DNA of 16,420 nucleotides from an uncultured Cyanobium sp. (GTDB taxonomy: Bacteria; Cyanobacteriota; Cyanobacteriia; PCC-6307; Cyanobiaceae): assembly GCA_937919075.1 (NCBI GenBank), contig CALFOF010000216.1, forward strand, positions 1 through 16,420, given 5' to 3'. The notes under the pieces are model-generated. The model did not search any database, was not told the origin of the DNA, and worked only from the letters and a program-made list of their open reading frames with translations. Positions within the stretch are counted from its first letter, which is position 1, and each line of letters opens with the position of its first letter. A program made the position numbers and the translations under genes. Positions 1 through 6,548 of this stretch are shown here, one piece after another.

Positions 1-39
1 GAGGGCTTCTGGCTGCTGCGCGATCTCCTCGCCAGCTGA
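1..39 (+). CDS. 3' end of an unidentified gene (partial)
   Basis: Reading frame 1 gives twelve residues, EGFWLLRDLLAS, followed by TGA at 37-39. The next gene starts 11 bases later on the same strand, so the two may be co-transcribed. The fragment is too short to assign a family, and the start lies outside the window. Confidence 0.5.
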   Translation, partial: EGFWLLRDLLAS

Positions 40-50
40 GCGCCGCCGCC

Positions 51-860
51 ATGGCCGAAGCCACCACGCCTCCCTTTGATCGCGCGGACGTGGGCTTCAA
101 CGCCCTCGCCGGCTGGACCTGGCTGGGCACCTACGGGGGCTATTACCTCCAATCCGATCTGCTGGCTGGCTTTGAGCACGGCTTTTTCAGCCGCCAATGG
201 CATGGCCGGGGGCCCCACGAGCTGGCCGGCTCCATCAGCGCCGGCGTCAGCGTCCACCGCACCCGTCAGATCCACGGCGCAGCGGTGGTGCCTGCCGCGG
301 CGGCCATCGCCGAGCCCTGGCCTGAGGCCGATGGGCTGGTGAGCGATGCAGGCGGGCAGAGCCTCTGGGTCTGCGGCGCCGATTGCACACCGGTGCTGAT
401 CGCCGATCTGGGCAGCGGCCGGGTGGCGGCCTGCCATGCCGGCTGGCGGGGGGTGGCCGGGCGGATCGTGCCCGCCGCGATCGAGCAGCTTGAAGCAAGC
501 GGCAGCCGGCGCCACGACCTACGGGTGGCCCTGGGCCCGGCCATCAGCGGCCCGGAGTATCAGGTGCACCGCTCCGTTTCCCTGCAGGTGGCCGCAGCGC
601 TGGCCCCCTCTCCCCTGTCCAGCGAAGCAGCCCTCGCACGACTGGCGCAAGCCGGTGCCCATCAGGCCGATTCCCGCCCCGACCACGATCGCCTCGACAT
701 CCGCCGCGCCACCGCCGCCCAGCTGCGCGCCGCCGGACTCCGCGACGAGCAGATCAGCGTCTGCCCGCTGTGTACCAGCTCAGAGCCGCTGCTGTTTCAC
801 TCCTGGCGCCGGGACCAGGTGAAGGCGGTGCAGTGGAGCGGCATCGTGTCCCAGGGCTGA
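51..860 (+). CDS. pgeF: PgeF/YfiH family: laccase-domain purine nucleoside phosphorylase, peptidoglycan editing factor
   Basis: The 269-aa protein has the full YfiH (DUF152, Cu-oxidase_4) signature. RQIHG carries His75, GADCTP carries Cys112, and CHAGWRG carries His129; these correspond to the Zn-binding His-Cys-His triad of the family. The family's GPAISGPEYQV segment (about 162-172) and C-terminal CPLCTSSEP...SWRRD (238-255) are also present. Family members are described as zinc-dependent enzymes acting on purine nucleosides. In E. coli the protein prevents wrong amino acids (L-Ser) entering the peptidoglycan stem. Many databases still call it polyphenol oxidase. Length is slightly above the usual 240-260 aa because of an N-terminal extension of about 20 residues. 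The ATG at 51 has no clear Shine-Dalgarno sequence. The gene ends 34 bp before the convergent photolyase gene. Confidence 0.93.
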   Translation: MAEATTPPFDRADVGFNALAGWTWLGTYGGYYLQSDLLAGFEHGFFSRQWHGRGPHELAGSISAGVSVHRTRQIHGAAVVPAAAAIAEPWPEADGLVSDAGGQSLWVCGADCTPVLIADLGSGRVAACHAGWRGVAGRIVPAAIEQLEASGSRRHDLRVALGPAISGPEYQVHRSVSLQVAAALAPSPLSSEAALARLAQAGAHQADSRPDHDRLDIRRATAAQLRAAGLRDEQISVCPLCTSSEPLLFHSWRRDQVKAVQWSGIVSQG

Positions 861-880
861 GACCTGCCCTCCAGCGGCAA

Positions 881-904
881 GTGGCCGGCCAGGCCTACGG
901 CCAC
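881..904. terminator. possible bidirectional terminator hairpin between convergent genes
   Basis: GTGGCCG (881-887) pairs perfectly with CGGCCAC (898-904) around a 10-base loop. It lies 20 bases past the pgeF stop and covers the stop codon of the convergent photolyase gene. There is no T-tract on either side, so it is not a canonical intrinsic terminator. The high GC content makes chance hairpins common. Confidence 0.35.
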
Positions 905-2598
905 AGCTCCAGCTGCAACTGGTTGGGGTCGAGCCTGGCGCGGGCCCCGCCCCGGCGGGGCGCCTGAGGCGCCGGACGCGAGGGCCCCGGCCGCACCCCC
1001 GGGCGAAACCAGCTCTCAAGGGCAGCGTGCGCCACTGGGTCGAGGGCGGCGAGCTCCAGCGGCGGCGGAAACAGCTCGGCCCGCTCCTGCCGGGCCCACT
1101 CCACCACCGCCGCAGGGATGCGGTCGGCCCCGAACGGCAGCGGCTGCCCCGGCATCACTGCCATCTGTTGGGCGGCGTTCGAGGCCGGACCCGCCTGACG
1201 CCGGACCGCCAGCTGGCGGGTTCGCTCGCGCCGGGCCTCTTCGTAGCTGAGGATCGGGGCCGGATACGCCGCCATCGGCGGCGGACAGGCCAGCTGATCG
1301 TTGGTGAGCTCAGCGAGCTCCGGCAACCAGTGGCGGATGAACACCCCCTGGGGGTCGCAGCGCTGCACTGCCACCGCTCCCGGGTGATAGATGCGCGTCC
1401 AGGCCTGCGGCTCCCGCTGGGTGACGCCGGCCTGCATCGCCCATTGGTAGTGATCGATCGGACAGTCGCCATCGATCAGATGGCGCATGAAGTGCAGGGC
1501 CCCGAACCGCCAGTCGATGCCGCAGAGATTGGCCAGGAAGCTGGCATAGATGGCCCGGCTGCGGAAGTTCAGCTCCTGCCAGCCGCCTGAGCCAAGCAGG
1601 CAGCGAGCGGCGGCATCAACAATCGGAAAGCCGGTGCGCCCCTCTTTCCAGGCGGCGTAAAGCTCCTCGCTGAACGGCCACGGCTCCTGATCGAAGCACT
1701 GCCAGAGGGAGCTCAGCTCCAGCTGAGGCAAGTAGCGGAAGCGTTGGGCCATCGACGTGCCCCAGCGCAGGCGGCTGATCAGCTGCCGGCCGCTGCGCTG
1801 CCGCCGGCTGTCGGGGTGATCGGCCAGGGGGGCCAGCCGGGCCACCACCTGGCGCGGGCTCAGCACCCCGAACTTGAGATGGGGACTGAGGCCGCTGGTG
1901 ACCCTGGCCGAGGGCACGCTCAGTTCCCAGTAGTAGGTCTGGGCCGCCGGACCCTCAAGGAAGGTGCTGAGCAGGTCGTGGGCCGCCGTGCTGCCAGCTG
2001 TCGGCAGCGGCTTGCCATCAGGCTGCAGACCCAGGGCTTCGAGGCTGGGAATGGGCAGATCCGCAAGCGGATCGGCAGGATCGGCAGGCCGCTCGGAATC
2101 GGCGGGAGGCGGCACCACCAGCTGCCGGGGAGCCGGCAGGGGCGCGCGGGCCACACCCTGCTGCCAGAGCTGGCGGTAGCGGGCGTAGGGCACCAACCCC
2201 GCGACGGCTCCCACCGGCTCGACCCAGTGGACCGGCACGGCGGAGGCGGCGAGCAGGCGATTCACCCGGGCATCCCGCACCCGCCCCACGATCCGCTCGC
2301 TGTCGGTGTGGGCCACCACGCCAGTGGCGCCCCCTTCCCGCACCAGCCGCAGCAGCTCAGCGGCGGGATCGCCGAAACGCACCAGCAAGCGGCCGCCCAG
2401 CTGCCGCAGGTCGCGGTCGAGGGCCTGCAACGTGGCCAGCAGAAAAGCAACGCGTGCCACGCCGGTTTCCGGATGAAACAGGAGCTGACGGTCCAGCACA
2501 AACAACGGCAGCACGGCGCCAAGGCGGCTGGCTTCCAGCAGCGGCTGGTGATCGCTGCAACGCAGATCACGGCGGAACCAGATGATCGTGCGGGTCAG
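895..2598 (-). CDS. Photolyase/cryptochrome-family flavoprotein (FAD-binding), unusual start codon
   Basis: This is a DNA photolyase/cryptochrome-family protein; known members repair UV dimers with blue light or act as photoreceptors. From the CTG at 2598 it is 567 aa. The N-terminal Rossmann-like domain opens with TIIWFRRDLR (residues 4-13), the near-invariant photolyase start. The C-terminal FAD domain has TSGLSPHLKFG (about 234-244), TGFPIVDA (322-329), the flavin-pocket segment ELNFRSRA (about 342-349), then DPQG and RHWLPEL (to about 428). The LNFR-type pocket and the SRLRWGTSMAQRFRY segment (about 276-289) resemble a cyanobacterial photolyase-like branch rather than classical class I CPD enzymes with WHNRVRM, so substrate is not certain. 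The tail is Pro/Ala/Arg-rich. The first conventional in-frame start is GTG at 2514, which would delete the conserved N-terminus. No ATG, GTG or TTG occurs in frame between 2514 and the upstream stop at 2758-2760. The CTG at 2598 is therefore my best start; a frameshift or sequence error is the alternative. Confidence 0.85.
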   Translation of the reverse strand: MTRTIIWFRRDLRCSDHQPLLEASRLGAVLPLFVLDRQLLFHPETGVARVAFLLATLQALDRDLRQLGGRLLVRFGDPAAELLRLVREGGATGVVAHTDSERIVGRVRDARVNRLLAASAVPVHWVEPVGAVAGLVPYARYRQLWQQGVARAPLPAPRQLVVPPPADSERPADPADPLADLPIPSLEALGLQPDGKPLPTAGSTAAHDLLSTFLEGPAAQTYYWELSVPSARVTSGLSPHLKFGVLSPRQVVARLAPLADHPDSRRQRSGRQLISRLRWGTSMAQRFRYLPQLELSSLWQCFDQEPWPFSEELYAAWKEGRTGFPIVDAAARCLLGSGGWQELNFRSRAIYASFLANLCGIDWRFGALHFMRHLIDGDCPIDHYQWAMQAGVTQREPQAWTRIYHPGAVAVQRCDPQGVFIRHWLPELAELTNDQLACPPPMAAYPAPILSYEEARRERTRQLAVRRQAGPASNAAQQMAVMPGQPLPFGADRIPAAVVEWARQERAELFPPPLELAALDPVAHAALESWFRPGVRPGPSRPAPQAPRRGGARARLDPNQLQLELWP

Positions 2599-2737
2599 AG
2601 GCGACGGTGGAACGACAAGGACCAGCGTGGGGCATGGACACCACCAGCCGCGAATGCTTGCCCTGTTGCAGCCGAGCCGAGCGGCGCCAAGGAGCCACAG
2701 AAGCGGACCAACACACGCGGCAAACTGGCGAAAACCC

Positions 2738-2766
2738 TTGCACCAAGCAAATGCTTGTCAGATAAT
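2738..2766 (+). promoter_or_regulatory. sigma70-type promoter of cyAbrB gene
   Basis: A -35 box TTGCAC (2738-2743) and a -10 box GATAAT (2761-2766) are separated by exactly 17 bp; each differs from consensus at one or two positions. Predicted transcription starts near 2773, giving a leader of about 18 bases before the ATG at 2791. The leader has no strong Shine-Dalgarno sequence, which is common in cyanobacteria. This is the best promoter match I found in the window. Confidence 0.6.
2744..2757. promoter_or_regulatory. candidate operator: perfect inverted repeat in the cyAbrB promoter spacer
   Basis: CAAGCA-AA-TGCTTG is a perfect 6-bp inverted repeat with a 2-bp centre, placed wholly between the -35 and -10 boxes. 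A dimeric protein bound here would block RNA polymerase. The binding protein is unknown. Autoregulation by cyAbrB is one possibility, although that family is not known to need a strict palindrome. Confidence 0.45.
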
Positions 2767-2790
2767 GAGCAGATTCTTGGGTATAGGCCA

Positions 2791-3153
2791 ATGTTGAGTG
2801 GCGCCGACCTTCTCGCCAAAGTCAAGGAGATGGGGGATGCAAGCAAGTCCGACATCGTGCGGGCCTGCGGCTATGTCTCCACCAAGAAAAACGATGGCGA
2901 TCGCCTGAATTTCACCGCCTTCTATGAGGCACTGCTCATGGCCAAGGGGGTGGATTTCGGAGCCAATCCAAAAGTAGGAAAAGGCGGTCGCAAACTGAGT
3001 TTCACCACCAAGGTTCAGTTCAACGGCAACCTGATGGTGGGCAAGGCCTATACCGCCCTGCTCGACCTCAAACCGGGGGATGATTTCGAGATCAAGCTGG
3101 GACGCAAGCAGATCCGCCTCATTCCGCTGGGTTCTGACGACGAAGGTGAGTGA
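2791..3153 (+). CDS. cyAbrB-type (AbrB-like) transcriptional regulator
   Basis: This 120-aa protein matches the cyanobacterial AbrB-like regulators. An N-terminal helical part (LLAKVKEMGDASKSDIVRAC, about 7-26) is followed by GYVSTKK and RLNFTAFYEALL (38-49). The C-terminal AbrB-like DNA-binding region (about 74-113) contains VQFNGNLMVGKAYT and the LGRKQIRLIPL end. Cyanobacterial cyAbrB proteins are broad regulators affecting carbon/nitrogen balance and photosynthesis genes. The domain order is the reverse of Bacillus AbrB, as expected for the clade. The plus-strand frame is open upstream to 1744, but that part only mirrors the photolyase gene; the ATG at 2791 fits the family start MLSG and the promoter at 2738-2766. 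The last 35 bp overlap the end of the convergent dehydrogenase gene. Confidence 0.93.
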   Translation: MLSGADLLAKVKEMGDASKSDIVRACGYVSTKKNDGDRLNFTAFYEALLMAKGVDFGANPKVGKGGRKLSFTTKVQFNGNLMVGKAYTALLDLKPGDDFEIKLGRKQIRLIPLGSDDEGE

Positions 3154-4828
3154 GCGCCACCGCTTCGGCCACTTTGATGCCGTCGATTGCCGCAGAGAGG
3201 ATCCCGCCGGCATAACCGGCGCCTTCCCCGGCCGGGAAGAGCCCAGCGATGTTGAGGCTCTGGAAATCATCCAAGCGGGGAACTCGAACCGGCGATGAGG
3301 TGCGCGTTTCCACCCCGGTCATGACGGCCTCCGGCGCCGCAAAGCCGGGAATGGAACGCTCGAACACCGGTAGCGCCTCCATCAACGCCTCCACGGCGAA
3401 AGCAGGCAGGCAGGTGCGCAGATCGCCATACCTCACCCCCGGCCCATAGGAGGGCAGCGGTGCCGGGCCAGAGAGGCGGGAAGGCGGGGCAGAAAGACCG
3501 GAGTCCGGGCTGCGCTCGTTCACCCCGCTGGCCAGGAAATCCCCCAGGCGTTGGGCGGGGGCCTGGTAGGTGGAGCCCGCCGAGCGGAAGGCCGCAGCCT
3601 CCCAGTGGCGCTGAAAGGCCACCCCCGCCAAGGGATCGCCGGACGCCTTGCCATAGGGCGCCAGGTCGTCGAGGCCCACCGTCACCACGATGGCGCTGTT
3701 GGCATTGCGTTCGTTGCGGGAGTGCTGGCTCATGCCGTTGGTCACCACATGGCCTGGCTCCGAGGCGGCGGCCACCACCAGTCCGCCGGGGCACATGCAG
3801 AAGCTGTAAACGCTGCGGCCATCGGCGCCGTGGTGCACCAGCTTGTATTCGGCCGGCCCGAGACGCGGGTGGCCGGCAAAGGGGCCCCAGCGGGCCCGAT
3901 CGATCAGCGCCTGGGGGTGCTCGATCCGCACACCGATCGAAAAGGGCTTGGCCTCGATCGCCACCCCCACGGCCTCCAGCATCGCGAAGGTGTCCCGGGC
4001 GCTGTGTCCCACCGCCAGCACCACCTGGCCTGCCGGCAGCACGGTGCCATCGGCCAGCACCACGCCGCAGATGCGCTGCTGCCTGTCTCCCTCACCGTCA
4101 CAGGGTTCCAGCGCGAGGCGATCGACGCGGCTCTGGAAGCGGATCTCTCCCCCGAGCGCCTCGATGCGAGCCCGCAGCCCGCGCACCACGGTGGCCAGCT
4201 TGAAGGTGCCGATGTGGGGGCGTTGCAGGGTGAGAATTTCCGCATTCGCCCCGCAGGCCACCAGCTCTTCGAGCACCTTGCGGCCGTGGTGCAAGGGATC
4301 GCGCACCTGGCTGTAAAGCTTGCCGTCGGAGAAGGTGCCAGCGCCGCCCTCACCGAACTGCACATTGGATTCCGGGTCGAACGGACGCTGGTTGCGCCAG
4401 AAGCCAAAGGCATCGGCGGTGCGCTCCTTCACCGGCTTGCCGCGCTCCAGCAGCAGCGGCCGAAAGCCCATCTGGGCCAGCAGCAGGGCTGCGAAATAGC
4501 CGCAGGGGCCGGCTCCGATCACGATCGGGCGATCCAGAGGGTCGGTGGTGGCAGGCGCCCGGCCCACGAAGCGGTAGCTGGTGTCGGGTGTGAGCCGCAG
4601 GTGCGGATCCTTGCGGAAGCGGCGCAGCAGCCGTTGCTCATCGGCCAGCTCCAGATCCACGCTGTAACTGAAGCGGATCTCAGCCTTGCTGCGGGCATCC
4701 ACGCTGCGCTTCACCACCTGGTGGCCGCGCAGAGCCGCCGCAGGAAGATCGAGCCGCCGCAGGATCGCCTGGCGCAGATCCTCCTCCCCATGGTCGAGGG
4801 GGAGCTTGACTTCGCTGAGCCGCAACAC
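3119..4828 (-). CDS. NAD(P)/FAD-dependent oxidoreductase (COG2509-type dehydrogenase)
   Basis: This is a 569-aa flavoprotein of the uncharacterised FAD-dependent dehydrogenase family COG2509. An N-terminal domain of about 95 residues (LRLSEVKLPLDHGEEDL...) precedes the Rossmann dinucleotide site PIVIGAGPCGYFAALLLA (about 101-118). The family-specific FGEGGAGTFSDGKL follows (about 158-171), and near the C-terminus GLFPAGEGAGYAGGI forms the second FAD contact. The physiological substrate is unknown. The frame is also open to a GTG at 4864, giving 581 aa. I prefer the GTG at 4828 because LRLSE is where family members normally begin. The TGA stop lies inside the 3' end of the convergent cyAbrB gene, an overlap of 35 bp. 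Confidence 0.88.
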   Translation of the reverse strand: MLRLSEVKLPLDHGEEDLRQAILRRLDLPAAALRGHQVVKRSVDARSKAEIRFSYSVDLELADEQRLLRRFRKDPHLRLTPDTSYRFVGRAPATTDPLDRPIVIGAGPCGYFAALLLAQMGFRPLLLERGKPVKERTADAFGFWRNQRPFDPESNVQFGEGGAGTFSDGKLYSQVRDPLHHGRKVLEELVACGANAEILTLQRPHIGTFKLATVVRGLRARIEALGGEIRFQSRVDRLALEPCDGEGDRQQRICGVVLADGTVLPAGQVVLAVGHSARDTFAMLEAVGVAIEAKPFSIGVRIEHPQALIDRARWGPFAGHPRLGPAEYKLVHHGADGRSVYSFCMCPGGLVVAAASEPGHVVTNGMSQHSRNERNANSAIVVTVGLDDLAPYGKASGDPLAGVAFQRHWEAAAFRSAGSTYQAPAQRLGDFLASGVNERSPDSGLSAPPSRLSGPAPLPSYGPGVRYGDLRTCLPAFAVEALMEALPVFERSIPGFAAPEAVMTGVETRTSSPVRVPRLDDFQSLNIAGLFPAGEGAGYAGGILSAAIDGIKVAEAVALTHLRRQNPAE

Positions 4829-4864
4829 AGGATCTGCCACCGCGCCTGACGCGGCCTGACGCAC

Positions 4865-5184
4865 CCCTTCATTTCAACAGTCCGAGGCCCGCCCGCGCCG
4901 GCCGGTTGGCGGCAGAACGGGTTGCAAAGGTAGTCCCCCCGCCCCATCCACCCTCAACCGGTGCCCGCCGGTGCCAAGGTGGAGGTGAATGATGCGTTTC
5001 GCATGGGAATCACCCACTGCCCCCTCTGCGTCGCGTTGGCGGTGTTCAGCGCGGTGCGCTTCAGCGCCCACGCCGTGCTGCTCTGGCAACTGGTCCGCCC
5101 CACGGCGACGGGCACCAGCGCTCCAGCCTCACGCCTGCGCTGGCAAGGCGTTTAGCGTCCGGGGCCAACTGCCCACCCGCCACC
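4865..5184. other. gene-poor divergent intergenic region
   Basis: This stretch of about 320 bp lies between the divergent dehydrogenase and MBL-fold genes and carries no recognisable gene. It contains a tandem octamer CCGGTGCC at 4958-4965 and 4968-4975. A strong Shine-Dalgarno-like GGAGGTGA (4981-4988) stands before ATG codons at 4989 and 4992, but the frame they open runs straight into the MBL gene out of phase and looks non-coding. A second plus frame (GTG 4961 or ATG 5003 to the stop at 5155) encodes a partly hydrophobic peptide with no family resemblance. No tRNA fold or clear promoter was seen. Confidence 0.4.
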
Positions 5185-5982
5185 ATGGCCCTGCATGCCA
5201 CCTATCTCGGGGCCAATGGCTGGCTGCTGGAGTTCGGTGCTCTGCGGGTGTTGGTGGACCCCTGGCTCACCGGGCCGCTGGAGTTCCCCCCCGGCGCCTG
5301 GTTCTTCCGCGGCGAGCTGCCCCAGGACCGTCCCGCTCCGTTGCCGGTGGATCTGTTGGTGCTCACCCAGGGGCTGCCCGACCATTGCCATCCCGCCAGC
5401 CTGGCGCTGCTGCCTTCCACCACCCCGGTGGTGGGGTCTCCCGCGGCGGTGGCCAGGGCGCGCGCTCTTGGCTTCAGCGAGCTCACCGCCCTGGCGCACG
5501 GCGAACGCCACTGCCACGAACAGCTGCAGCTGACGGCCTCGGCGGGGGCACCGGTGCCGCAGGTGGAGAACGGCTACTTGTTTGACCACCCCGAGGGGCG
5601 CATCTACCTGGAACCCCATGGCTTCCTCGATGCCGCCCTGCCGGAGCAGCCGCTCGACGCGGTGATCACCCCCGTGGTGGATCTGGGCCTGCCGGTGGTG
5701 GGGGCGTTCGTGAAGGGTCAGCAGGTGCTGCCGCAGCTGGTACAACGCTTCAAGCCACTGGCCGTGCTGGTGAGCACCACCGGCGGAGAGGTCCGCTTTG
5801 AGGGTGCCCTGAACCGGTTGCTCTGGCTGAAGGGATCGCTGGAGGCAGCGGCGGCGGAGCTGCCCGAGGGTTGCCGGCTGATCGATTCAAAGGCCGGCGA
5901 GCGCTATCGCCTGGAGCAACGCCAGCCCAGCACCGCTGGTGCCAGTGCTGGTGGCACGAATGCGGGCACCGCTGCTGGCTGA
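5185..5982 (+). CDS. MBL-fold (metallo-beta-lactamase superfamily) protein with degraded metal motif
   Basis: The 265-aa protein begins like the UlaG/YcfA-type MBL hydrolases: ATYLGANGWLLEFGALRVLVDPWLTG (residues 5-30) gives the first beta strands and the DPWL turn. The usual HxHxDH metal motif appears at 61-70 as TQGLPDHCHP, so the first two His are replaced while Asp-His and a following His remain. A YLEPHG segment (141-146) and VDLGLP (165-170) may supply other ligand positions. Related cyanobacterial proteins of this type exist but their function is not established. The last 20 or so residues are low-complexity Ala/Gly/Ser/Thr. The ATG at 5185 lacks a Shine-Dalgarno sequence. The gene ends 15 bp before a convergent microprotein ORF. 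Confidence 0.8.
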   Translation: MALHATYLGANGWLLEFGALRVLVDPWLTGPLEFPPGAWFFRGELPQDRPAPLPVDLLVLTQGLPDHCHPASLALLPSTTPVVGSPAAVARARALGFSELTALAHGERHCHEQLQLTASAGAPVPQVENGYLFDHPEGRIYLEPHGFLDAALPEQPLDAVITPVVDLGLPVVGAFVKGQQVLPQLVQRFKPLAVLVSTTGGEVRFEGALNRLLWLKGSLEAAAAELPEGCRLIDSKAGERYRLEQRQPSTAGASAGGTNAGTAAG

Positions 5983-6005
5983 GGCCGGGCGACTGCTTCA
6001 GCCGG
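5975..6005. terminator. possible bidirectional hairpin joining two convergent stop codons
   Basis: CTGGCTGA (5975-5982) pairs with TCAGCCGG (5998-6005), seven Watson-Crick pairs and one wobble, around a 15-base loop. Both TGA stops (the MBL gene at 5980-5982, the minus-strand ORF at 6000-5998) lie in the stem. No T-tract follows on either strand. The symmetry comes largely from both genes ending in GGC TGA, so it may be incidental. Confidence 0.3.
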
Positions 6006-6114
6006 CTGTGCTGAGCAGCAGCTCGACCACCAGGGCGGTGCAGGCGCTCAGCAGGAGGCAGCGAAACCCCTTGCCGAGCAGGCTGTTGAGCAGGATCGCT
6101 TGCATCGGGATCAT
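5998..6114 (-). CDS. putative 38-aa single-pass membrane microprotein
   Basis: From the ATG at 6114 the frame encodes 38 aa beginning MIPMQAILLNSLLGKGFRC, followed by a hydrophobic stretch (LLLSACTALVVELLL, about 20-34) that could form one membrane helix. It lies 35 bp downstream of the 61-aa gene on the same strand and may be its operon partner. The open frame continues further upstream to 6231, but that part mirrors the neighbouring gene. No Shine-Dalgarno sequence is visible, and ATG 6105 is an alternative start. I do not recognise a family; the size and hydrophobicity resemble accessory photosynthetic membrane peptides, which is only an analogy. Confidence 0.42.
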   Translation of the reverse strand: MIPMQAILLNSLLGKGFRCLLLSACTALVVELLLSTAG

Positions 6115-6149
6115 GGGGGGTCTCGGGAGATAGGGGGCTGGTGAGAGGG

Positions 6150-6335
6150 TCAGGCCGCCGCGGCGCGCAGGCTGATCACCGCACCGATCGGCACGGCGAA
6201 TGGGGGCGAGCCGCTGCGGGTGAGCGGCCAACGGCGCACCCAGCAGCGGTCGTCGATGTCGTCGACGCTCACCACCTGGAAGCTGGTGCCGGCCTGGCTG
6301 GCCAGAAGCACGAATTCACCGGGTTGAACAGGCAT
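6150..6335 (-). CDS. conserved-looking 61-aa hypothetical protein, SH3-like small beta domain
   Basis: From the ATG at 6335 the protein has 61 aa. MPVQPGEFVLLAS, FQVVSVDDIDDRCWVRRWPL and FAVPIGAVISL give short alternating beta strands with a turn-rich pattern like small SH3-type or DUF3104-like cyanobacterial proteins. That similarity is by pattern only. The frame is also open to a start at 6392, but the added residues look less protein-like. A 213-bp upstream gap, relatively rich in A and T, is likely to hold its promoter. Function unknown. Confidence 0.6.
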   Translation of the reverse strand: MPVQPGEFVLLASQAGTSFQVVSVDDIDDRCWVRRWPLTRSGSPPFAVPIGAVISLRAAAA

Positions 6336-6548
6336 CAGAGGAAAAGAAGGAACGGCGAAACAGGCAACGCCGTGGGACGACGGCCTGAGCAAAAGCGGGA
6401 TCCGAAACGTTGACCCCCGAAATGTATCGGAAGATTGCGAACAATTGACAGCCAGTCACATCACAGTTGCATCAGTCGGCAAATGCAGACCATGGCCCGC
6501 CTCCGATCACTGCGAGGCCGTGCGGTCACCCGGCGGTTCGCACGGCCT
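6336..6548. promoter_or_regulatory. AT-enriched intergenic region upstream of the 61-aa gene
   Basis: About 210 bp without a convincing gene, locally richer in A and T than its surroundings (6405-6485). On the minus strand a TACATT (6426-6421) could be a -10 box for the 61-aa gene, with only a weak -35. On the plus strand a perfect TTGACA (6445-6450) has no good -10 at 17 bp. ATTG-CGAA-CAAT is a small 4-bp inverted repeat nearby. A promoter is likely somewhere here; its exact position is not resolved. Confidence 0.35.

Larger units (their letters stand above)
2599..2790. promoter_or_regulatory. divergent control region between photolyase gene and cyAbrB
   Basis: About 190 bp separate the two divergently oriented genes. 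The right half (2730-2790) is noticeably richer in A and T than the flanks and contains the cyAbrB promoter and palindrome described separately. I see no clear minus-strand -35/-10 pair for the photolyase gene. The photolyase frame remains open to 2757, so an upstream extension using a rare start such as ATT at 2655 cannot be excluded. Confidence 0.45.

Noticed and set aside
1744..2790. Long plus-strand open frame in front of cyAbrB, suggesting a 469-aa fusion protein
   Set aside because: It mirrors the photolyase gene on the other strand, has low-complexity Gln/Gly/His/Arg composition, and the family start plus promoter place the real start at 2791.
3278..3300. tRNA T-arm-like sequence (AACTCGAACC)
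   Set aside because: It lies inside the dehydrogenase coding sequence (the conserved region near the C-terminus) and has no acceptor or anticodon arms around it.
3551..4849. 432-aa plus-strand open frame opposite the FAD dehydrogenase
   Set aside because: It is the antisense of a clearly recognisable flavoprotein. Its His/Ala/Gly-rich composition reflects high GC content rather than coding.
4961..5155. 64-aa partly hydrophobic plus-strand ORF in the dehydrogenase-MBL gap
   Set aside because: No family resemblance, no convincing start signal and mixed composition; kept only as a note in the intergenic entry.
4989..5585. ORF with a strong Shine-Dalgarno-like GGAGGTGA before ATG 4989/4992
   Set aside because: The product is Arg/Ser/Cys/Pro-rich, resembles no family and overlaps most of the MBL gene out of frame.
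6445..6473. Perfect TTGACA -35 box on the plus strand
   Set aside because: No acceptable -10 at 16-18 bp and no plus-strand gene downstream before 7550.
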